NCBI GenBank assembly: GCA_002378565.1
Contig: DFSH01000022.1
Coordinates: 44,951-53,052, forward strand
Length of the DNA: 8,102 nucleotides
Origin: Flavobacteriales bacterium UBA3442
Lineage (GTDB): Bacteria > Bacteroidota > Bacteroidia > Flavobacteriales > Schleiferiaceae
Direction of reading: 5' to 3'
This document shows, in pieces, positions 1 through 4,977 of the stretch. Every line of letters starts with the position of its first letter. Positions within the stretch are counted from its first letter, which is position 1. The translations under genes and the position numbers were made by a program. The notes beneath the pieces were generated by a model. The model worked only from the letters and a program-made list of their open reading frames with translations, did not search any database and had not been told where the DNA came from.

Positions 1-1
1 T

Positions 2-298
2 GCTTTGCGCCAGCATGTTCCAACGAAAAAACTCATGGGTTTAGTCATTAACCAAACCTGTACTATTTCTCAAACAGACGTCTTCATAGGAGACCAATGG
101 GCGGGCGAAATCACCAGCCAAGCCCCTTCGCCCAAATATGGGGTACACTTAGCGTTTGTGCTGTGCTCTTTGCCCACTTTAGGCAATAGCCTAACGGTCG
201 ATGTGCACACCAGCCTTGGCACGCTAAAAGGCCAACTGACGAGTCTACCTTTTAACTTTGAGGCCCTAGGCTTGACCCCACAACTAGCTGCTGAATAA
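2..298 (+). CDS. GcvT-fold protein, C-terminal fragment (aminomethyltransferase / DmdA-like demethylase class)
   Basis: The gene is cut by the left edge. The frame is open from the first full codon, so the TTG at position 5 is probably internal and only about 98 C-terminal residues are visible. They resemble the C-terminal barrel domain of the GcvT family: a G-x-x-A-G-E-I-T-S stretch followed by S-P-K-Y, a hydrophobic strand (HLAFVL), a G-N-S-L-T-V-D-V strand, and a closing L-P-F, which is the usual end of this domain. About 12 further residues follow LPF. Family members use tetrahydrofolate as acceptor of a one-carbon or methyl group, for example glycine cleavage T protein, sarcosine or dimethylglycine dehydrogenases, and the DMSP demethylase DmdA. 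The catalytic N-terminal part is outside the window, so the substrate cannot be read. It lies 18 bases upstream of the sulfhydrylase gene and is probably co-transcribed with it. The fold assignment is fairly good; DmdA is only one option. Confidence 0.65.
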   Translation, partial: ALRQHVPTKKLMGLVINQTCTISQTDVFIGDQWAGEITSQAPSPKYGVHLAFVLCSLPTLGNSLTVDVHTSLGTLKGQLTSLPFNFEALGLTPQLAAE

Positions 299-316
299 GC
301 ACATTAAGGCAACACT

Positions 317-1624
317 ATGAGCAAATCTTCTTATTTAGGCGCCGATACCATTGCGCTCCACAGTGGCTATCAGCCAGAATCAGACCATGGCTCTAGGGCA
401 GTGCCTATTTACCAAACAACCTCATACGTGTTTGATAGTGTCGATGAAGCTTCGGCGTTATTTAATGTGGAGCAAGGTGGGCATATATATAGCCGTATCA
501 CTAACCCCACTGTGGCGGTCTTAGAACAGCGCTTGGCTGCTTTGGAAGGCGGTGCAGGGGCAATTTGTACGGCGTCTGGCATGAGTGCCCTGTTTGTGAG
601 TTTTTTCAGCCTATGCTCTGCTGGCGACCATATTGTTAGTGCTGCTCAGATATACGGATCCACCGTGACACTTTTGAAGCACTCCCTTAAGCGTTTTAAC
701 ATAGACTGCACCTTTGTTGATATTAATGATCAACAGGCTTTAGGGGCTGCCATACAGGACAACACTAAGTTAGTGTTTTGCGAATCCATCGGTAACCCTG
801 GCCTTGCAGTCTCTAACTTACCTGCCATTGCAAAGACTGCTCATGCTCAGGGCATACCCCTGGTTGTGGATGCAACGTTTGCAACGCCCTACCTCAATAA
901 TCCGATTGAGCATGGTGCTGATGTCGTGGTGCATTCAGTAACTAAGTGGATTGGTGGCCATGGCGTTGCTGTAGGGGGTGTAGTCATTGATGGGGGTAAT
1001 TTTGATTGGCTTAAAAGTGGTCGTTTCCCCACCCTAACCCAGCCTTACGAACCCTTTCACGGCATGAATTTTTGGGAAGAATTTGGCCCTGCTGCGTTAG
1101 CCATGCGCATCCGCTGTGAATCGATGCGTGACATCGGTGCAGCCATGACACCCCATAATGCTTTTTTGTTATTGCAGGGCTTGGAAACGTTAAACTTGCG
1201 CATGCAGCAACATGTGTCTAACGCTCAAGCGATGGTCACTTGGCTGCAAACACAGGATGCAGTCGCCTGGGTTAATCACCCTGACATTAATGCCGAAGCG
1301 CACACCAAAGCACTTTTCCCTAAAGGTGCAGGTTCAATGCTCACCTTTGGAGTAAAAGGTGGTCGCGATGCTGGAGCTGCCTTTATCAACGCTCTGCAAT
1401 TATCATCAAACCTAGCCAATGTGGGTGATTCTCGGACTCTGGTGCTCCATCCAGGTAGCACGACTCATTCACGACTGAGTGAACACGACCTCATAGCCGC
1501 AGGCATCGGTGCAGACCTTATCAGGGTGTCTGTAGGAATTGAGACGCTCAAAGATATTCAAGCCGATTTTAGCCTAGGTTTGCGGGCAGCAGCTAAGATT
1601 TTGGCGCAACAGGCAGAGGCGTAA
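317..1624 (+). CDS. metY: O-acetylhomoserine sulfhydrylase (O-acetylhomoserine aminocarboxypropyltransferase), PLP-dependent
   Basis: This is a complete 435-residue cytoplasmic enzyme of the Cys/Met metabolism PLP family, at the usual length for MetY (about 425-435). It would join O-acetylhomoserine with sulfide or methanethiol to give homocysteine or methionine. Visible landmarks are VPIYQTTSY (29-37), YSRITNPT (58-65; Tyr58 and Arg60 normally reach the neighbouring subunit's PLP phosphate), SGMSA (88-92), Tyr113, Asp185 for the pyridine nitrogen, the PLP lysine Lys210 in HSVTKWIGGHG, the FHGMNFWEEFG segment typical of MetY (247-257), HPGSTTHSRLS (378-388), and Arg403 in IRVSVGIE for the substrate carboxylate. 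Residue 186 is Ala where most relatives have Asn (VDNT). The ATG is preceded by TAAGG at 305-309 with good spacing. Methionine gamma-lyase or cystathionine gamma-synthase are alternatives, but length and the mid-protein motif favour MetY. Confidence 0.88.
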   Translation: MSKSSYLGADTIALHSGYQPESDHGSRAVPIYQTTSYVFDSVDEASALFNVEQGGHIYSRITNPTVAVLEQRLAALEGGAGAICTASGMSALFVSFFSLCSAGDHIVSAAQIYGSTVTLLKHSLKRFNIDCTFVDINDQQALGAAIQDNTKLVFCESIGNPGLAVSNLPAIAKTAHAQGIPLVVDATFATPYLNNPIEHGADVVVHSVTKWIGGHGVAVGGVVIDGGNFDWLKSGRFPTLTQPYEPFHGMNFWEEFGPAALAMRIRCESMRDIGAAMTPHNAFLLLQGLETLNLRMQQHVSNAQAMVTWLQTQDAVAWVNHPDINAEAHTKALFPKGAGSMLTFGVKGGRDAGAAFINALQLSSNLANVGDSRTLVLHPGSTTHSRLSEHDLIAAGIGADLIRVSVGIETLKDIQADFSLGLRAAAKILAQQAEA

Positions 1625-1626
1625 AC

Positions 1627-2427
1627 ATGTATATTCAAGTTGATAACGCTAATACGTTTATTGCCACTGGTGGAAAACCATTTGCAGCCCATTTACCCAC
1701 CGTCGTTTTATTACACGGTTCAGGCACTGATCATCGGTGCTGGGCGCTGCAGGCACGCTGGTTTGCCTTCCACGGTTATAGTGTATTTGCTCCCGACTTT
1801 CCCGCCCATAGCTTATCTGAGGGCGAAGCCCTCACGAGTATCGAACTCATGGCAGCTTGGCTGGTGCGAGCATTGGACACCACCAAGGTAGACAAGGTCC
1901 ACCTAGTGGGACATTCCCAAGGATTTTTAGTGGCTTTAGAAGCTGCAGGTCTACTTGGTGATCGACTTAAATCTGTCACCGCTCTTGCCACTGCTAGCGC
2001 CATACCAGTGAATCCAGCCTTAGTTGAAATGGCACAATCCAACCCCAAAGTTGCCGCAGAAATGATGCTACAGTGGGGTTTTGGTAGTCCACATCAATAC
2101 GGTGCAAGCTCAGTACCTGGCATGCAGCCCATTGGTATTGGCACTCGGATTATGGCAAATAACCCTCTCGCAATCGACTTAATCGCATGCAATGCCTATG
2201 AAAAAGGTGCTGAAAAGGCGCTCCAACTTGCCAACATAGGTTGTCCTAGTTGCGTTATTCTAGCGGCACAGGACCGCATGACTCCCAAAAAAGAAGGTTT
2301 TAAGCTCGCATTGGACTTAAACACAGCTGCACAGGTTATTGCTGACAGTGGGCACATGTTGCCAATGGAAGCGCCCAAAGAAAGCCTCAACCTAATGAAA
2401 AAATTTATCCAATCTTTAGAGACATAA
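1627..2427 (+). CDS. alpha/beta hydrolase, substrate unknown
   Basis: This complete 266-residue protein has the alpha/beta hydrolase fold. The sequence shows a strand followed by LLHGSGTDHRCW (28-39, oxyanion-hole HG), the nucleophile elbow GHSQG with Ser97, the acid Asp216 in ILAAQDRMTP, and the base His243 in DSGHMLPMEAP. The order and spacing of the triad are normal, so it should be an active esterase, thioesterase, C-C hydrolase or similar. A cap or lid probably occupies about residues 130-195. No signal peptide is seen, which suggests a cytoplasmic enzyme. Its ATG is 2 bases after the metY stop, with AGAGG at 1615-1619 inside the end of metY serving as ribosome binding site, so translation is closely linked. 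Between a sulfhydrylase and a hydroxyacyl-CoA dehydrogenase/hydratase, a thioesterase or carboxylester hydrolase role is plausible. Homoserine O-acetyltransferase has the same fold but is longer, usually about 350-400 residues, and is not favoured. Confidence 0.85.
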   Translation: MYIQVDNANTFIATGGKPFAAHLPTVVLLHGSGTDHRCWALQARWFAFHGYSVFAPDFPAHSLSEGEALTSIELMAAWLVRALDTTKVDKVHLVGHSQGFLVALEAAGLLGDRLKSVTALATASAIPVNPALVEMAQSNPKVAAEMMLQWGFGSPHQYGASSVPGMQPIGIGTRIMANNPLAIDLIACNAYEKGAEKALQLANIGCPSCVILAAQDRMTPKKEGFKLALDLNTAAQVIADSGHMLPMEAPKESLNLMKKFIQSLET

Positions 2428-2429
2428 CC

Positions 2430-4760
2430 ATGGCCAAGTTGATTAATAATTCGTTGTCTACAGCATCGCCCATCAAGAAAGTTGCAGTCATTGGTGCTGG
2501 CACAATGGGCGCAGGCATTGCGGGTCAAGTGGCCAATGCTGGAGTAGAAGTCTGGTTATTAGATCTTCCCAGCGTTGGAGACAGTGTTAATGCTTTAGCT
2601 GAACGAGGATTTAAGCGCCTCAACAACCCGAGTTCTCCAGGTTTAATGAGTAATGAAGCGGGTCAACTTATTCACTGTGGCAACACCGAGGATGACTTTG
2701 AGCAACTTGCAGATTGTGATTGGGTAGCCGAAGCCGTAGTTGAGCGTTTGGACATTAAAAAAGCCTTATACCAGCGCATAGATGCGATGACTGGCGCAAA
2801 CACCATTATCACTTCAAATACGTCCACCATCCCCATCAGTTTGTTGACTCAGGGCATGCCTCAAGCCTTTTGCGAACGCTTTGCCATTACACACTTTTTT
2901 AACCCTGTGCGTTTTATGCGTTTATTAGAGCTGGTGCGGGGCGAACATACCAGTGATGAAGTGGTTAAGACCTTAGAGCAATTTTGTGAAAGTAATTTGG
3001 GTAAGGGCGTTGTGGTATGTGAAGACACACCAGGGTTTTTAGGTAATCGAGTGGGCGTATTTGCCATCCAATGTGCCTTGCATACCGCCTTTGATATGGG
3101 TTTATCTCCCGCTGAGGCGGATGCATTATTTGGCCGCCCCATGGGCATTCCTAAAACTGGCGTATTTGGCTTGTATGATTTAATCGGCATTGACCTTATG
3201 GCTGATGTAGCAAAGAGCCTCGAAAGTATATTGCCAGAAGAGGACGAGTTTCATCAATATGCTCAGCCTATTCCTTTAATGACAAAAATGGTGGCTAACG
3301 GACAAACTGGCAATAAAGGCGGTCAAGGATTTTACCGAGATACAGACGCCGGTAAACAAATGTTGAACTTAACTGATGGCACGTATCAAACGACAGCCCG
3401 TTTGCAACTGCCATTGGCGCAACAAGCAGAAGCTGAAGGCGTTGCTGTATTATTAGATGACGATAGCGCATATGGTCGTTTTGCATGGCAAGTCTTGTCG
3501 AGCACATTGAATTATGCAGCAGCCCTGATCCCAGAAATTGGCCGCAACATTCTACCCATCGACGACGCTATGAAACTTGGCTATAACTGGATTTATGGCC
3601 CCTTTGAGTTATTAGATCAGATTGGTGCTCAGCGAGTGGTTGAGCGTATGCAAAAAGAAAACCGTCAGGTCGCACCCATGCTTTTATTGGCAGCTAAACA
3701 ACACGGTTTCTATCAAGTCATTGACCAACAATTATGCAGCTTAGAACATGGGGGGCAATATGCTCCAATTAACAGACCCGCTGGTGTACTGCGTTTTTCT
3801 GAATTACGCCAAACCCTAACGGCTCAGTATAGTAATGCTAAAGCCAGTTGGTTTGAGCATGATGGGGCAGCCATTATAGAATTTCATTCCAAGGCTAACG
3901 CCCTAGACAGTGAGTCTATGGATGTTATTCGCCATGCGCTTGAGCAGGCACAGCAGCGCCAACTGCGAGGTGTTGTGATTCACAATGACGCCCAACATTT
4001 TTCTTGTGGAGTAAATCTAGTCGCCTTTCGCGAGTTCTTTGAAACCCAAGATTACAAAGGTATGGATGACTTCCTAAATCATTTTCAACACACAATGCAC
4101 GCCATTAATGAGTGTCCCTTACCGGTCATTGCTGCACCGGCGGGCATGTCTATTGGCGGAGGTTTTGAAGTAGTGTTAGCCGCTGACCATGTCATTGGAC
4201 ATGCGAATTCTGTTATGGGCTTAGTCGAATCAAGCGTTGGCGTTGTGCCAGGTGGAGGGGGCTGTAAAGAGTATCTATACCGATGGTATGAAGTCCTTGG
4301 CGATATGAAAGCTGCGGCATGGAAAGCGTTTATGATTGTGGGATATGGTTGGACAGCAACGTCGCCCATAGAAGCCACTGAGCAAGCCATGCTGTACCCA
4401 GAAGATCAATACATGATGAACCGAGACCGCTTATTAAGTGAAGCATTATCACAACTGGATCGGGTCAAAAAAGCAAAGTCCCGCAAACCACTGCCCATGG
4501 CAGGTGAGGATACGTATAGGGAAATGATGGATTGGTTATTCGAAGCCGAAGATCAACAAAAAATTACGGCCCACGACGTCGCCGTAGGTACTGAACTCGC
4601 CCGTATTTTTACCGGCGGCAAAGTCAAAGCGAATACCATGATGAGCGAGCAGGATTTGTTTAATGCCGAACGGGAATCCTTCTTGCGCTTGGCCCGCTCT
4701 AAGGATACCCAAGCTCGTATTGTAAGTATGCTTGACCTTGGCAGTCCGATAAGGAATTAG
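2430..4760 (+). CDS. bifunctional 3-hydroxyacyl-CoA dehydrogenase / enoyl-CoA hydratase, FadN-like domain order
   Basis: This complete 776-residue protein carries two beta-oxidation activities: hydration of an enoyl-CoA and NAD-dependent oxidation of the 3-hydroxyacyl-CoA. The N-terminal NAD-binding domain starts with the Rossmann motif GAGTMGAG (22-29). It has SNTS (129-132), catalytic His155 in THFFNPV paired with Glu167 at the expected 12-residue spacing, and PGFLGNR with Asn206. The second dehydrogenase domain includes GNKGGQGFY (294-302), and a further helical repeat spans roughly 345-430. The C-terminal crotonase domain (about 475-660) has the oxyanion-hole stretch FSCGVNL (524-530), GGG at 576-578, and both catalytic glutamates, Glu580 and Glu600, spaced 20 apart as in rat enoyl-CoA hydratase. 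This domain order matches Bacillus FadN and related proteins and is opposite to FadB/FadJ. About 115 residues follow the crotonase core. The gene starts 2 bases after the hydrolase stop, with a weak AGAGA at 2418-2422. No thiolase gene lies nearby. Confidence 0.9.
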   Translation: MAKLINNSLSTASPIKKVAVIGAGTMGAGIAGQVANAGVEVWLLDLPSVGDSVNALAERGFKRLNNPSSPGLMSNEAGQLIHCGNTEDDFEQLADCDWVAEAVVERLDIKKALYQRIDAMTGANTIITSNTSTIPISLLTQGMPQAFCERFAITHFFNPVRFMRLLELVRGEHTSDEVVKTLEQFCESNLGKGVVVCEDTPGFLGNRVGVFAIQCALHTAFDMGLSPAEADALFGRPMGIPKTGVFGLYDLIGIDLMADVAKSLESILPEEDEFHQYAQPIPLMTKMVANGQTGNKGGQGFYRDTDAGKQMLNLTDGTYQTTARLQLPLAQQAEAEGVAVLLDDDSAYGRFAWQVLSSTLNYAAALIPEIGRNILPIDDAMKLGYNWIYGPFELLDQIGAQRVVERMQKENRQVAPMLLLAAKQHGFYQVIDQQLCSLEHGGQYAPINRPAGVLRFSELRQTLTAQYSNAKASWFEHDGAAIIEFHSKANALDSESMDVIRHALEQAQQRQLRGVVIHNDAQHFSCGVNLVAFREFFETQDYKGMDDFLNHFQHTMHAINECPLPVIAAPAGMSIGGGFEVVLAADHVIGHANSVMGLVESSVGVVPGGGGCKEYLYRWYEVLGDMKAAAWKAFMIVGYGWTATSPIEATEQAMLYPEDQYMMNRDRLLSEALSQLDRVKKAKSRKPLPMAGEDTYREMMDWLFEAEDQQKITAHDVAVGTELARIFTGGKVKANTMMSEQDLFNAERESFLRLARSKDTQARIVSMLDLGSPIRN

Positions 4761-4776
4761 TACAGTATTGATCATT

Positions 4777-4892
4777 AACTAGCTATTAAAAGCGTAGCAC
4801 CTAATTTAGGCTGTGCAGTAACAGTTCTTTTGCATTGTTAAACTTCACCCTAGGTATGAACTCTTGCAAACACACTAGCCATGAACTAGCTA
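4777..4892 (+). repeat. short direct repeat AACTAGCTA, two copies flanking most of the intergenic gap
   Basis: AACTAGCTA occurs at 4777-4785 and again at 4884-4892. The second copy runs into the perfect palindrome CTAGCTAG at 4886-4893. A second small repeat, ATGAACT, lies at 4856-4862 and 4881-4887. They sit in the 217-base gap between the metabolic operon and the chemoreceptor gene. They may be regulator sites or chance; nothing identifies a binding protein. Confidence 0.3.
4797..4816 (+). terminator. weak hairpin after the metabolic operon, possible terminator
   Basis: CCTAA (4800-4804) and TTAGG (4806-4810) are exact inverted repeats around a single base. GCA (4797-4799) and TGC (4814-4816) can extend the stem across a three-base bulge. 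A short T-rich run (TTCTTTT, 4825-4831) lies about nine bases beyond, which is too far and interrupted for a good intrinsic terminator. It is the only candidate I see after the stop at 4760. Confidence 0.2.
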
Positions 4893-4905
4893 GGGGTGTA
4901 ATCTG

Positions 4906-4934
4906 TTGACAAATTGAAGTTGTTTGATCAGTTT
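4906..4934 (+). promoter_or_regulatory. candidate sigma-70 promoter for the chemoreceptor gene
   Basis: A perfect -35 hexamer TTGACA lies at 4906-4911. With the standard 17-base spacer the -10 position falls on CAGTTT (4929-4934), a poor match to TATAAT, so the promoter would need help from an activator or an alternative spacing. I looked for a flagellar sigma-28 site (TAAA with GCCGATAA), as expected for many chemoreceptor genes, and did not find a convincing one. The likely ribosome binding site for the gene is GGAG at 4965-4968. Confidence 0.3.
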
Positions 4935-4942
4935 TTAAACTG
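4929..4942. promoter_or_regulatory. inverted repeat CAGTTT-TT-AAACTG, possible operator
   Basis: Six-base arms CAGTTT (4929-4934) and AAACTG (4937-4942) are exact inverted repeats separated by two bases. The element covers the place where the -10 box of the TTGACA promoter would fall and lies 35 bases before the chemoreceptor ATG, which suits a dimeric repressor or activator site. AT-rich arms of this length can arise by chance. Confidence 0.3.
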
Positions 4943-4977
4943 GTTTTTGCTAAAAATTCAAAACGGAGAAGAATTTC

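Noticed and set aside
5..298. A small 97-residue gene starting at TTG 5
   Set aside because: The frame is open to the window edge and the residues match the C-terminal domain of a much larger family, so this is a cut gene and not a small complete one.
1640..2528. Open frames overlapping the hydrolase gene (1640-1891 +, 1776-2048 -, 2196-2528 -)
   Set aside because: They are other-frame shadows of a clear alpha/beta hydrolase gene and show no recognisable motif.
2861..4775. Antisense frames over the bifunctional beta-oxidation gene, including 4536-4775 reaching into the intergenic gap
   Set aside because: They lie opposite a gene with intact motifs throughout, have no family resemblance and no supporting ribosome binding site.
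4797..4899. Pair of intergenic hairpins (4797-4816 and 4873-4899) as a riboswitch or small RNA
   Set aside because: The stems are five base pairs plus a bulged extension, no known riboswitch core is recognisable, and the region is AT-rich enough for such stems to occur by chance.
4769..4930. TGATCA palindromes at 4769-4774 and 4925-4930 as paired operators
   Set aside because: Six-base palindromes of this kind are common, and nothing around them extends the symmetry.
4830..4977. Sigma-28 (flagellar) or sigma-54 promoter upstream of the chemoreceptor
   Set aside because: No GCCGATAA-like -10 is present, and the TGGTTTTTGC stretch at 4941-4950 has GG and GC only 5 bases apart instead of 10.
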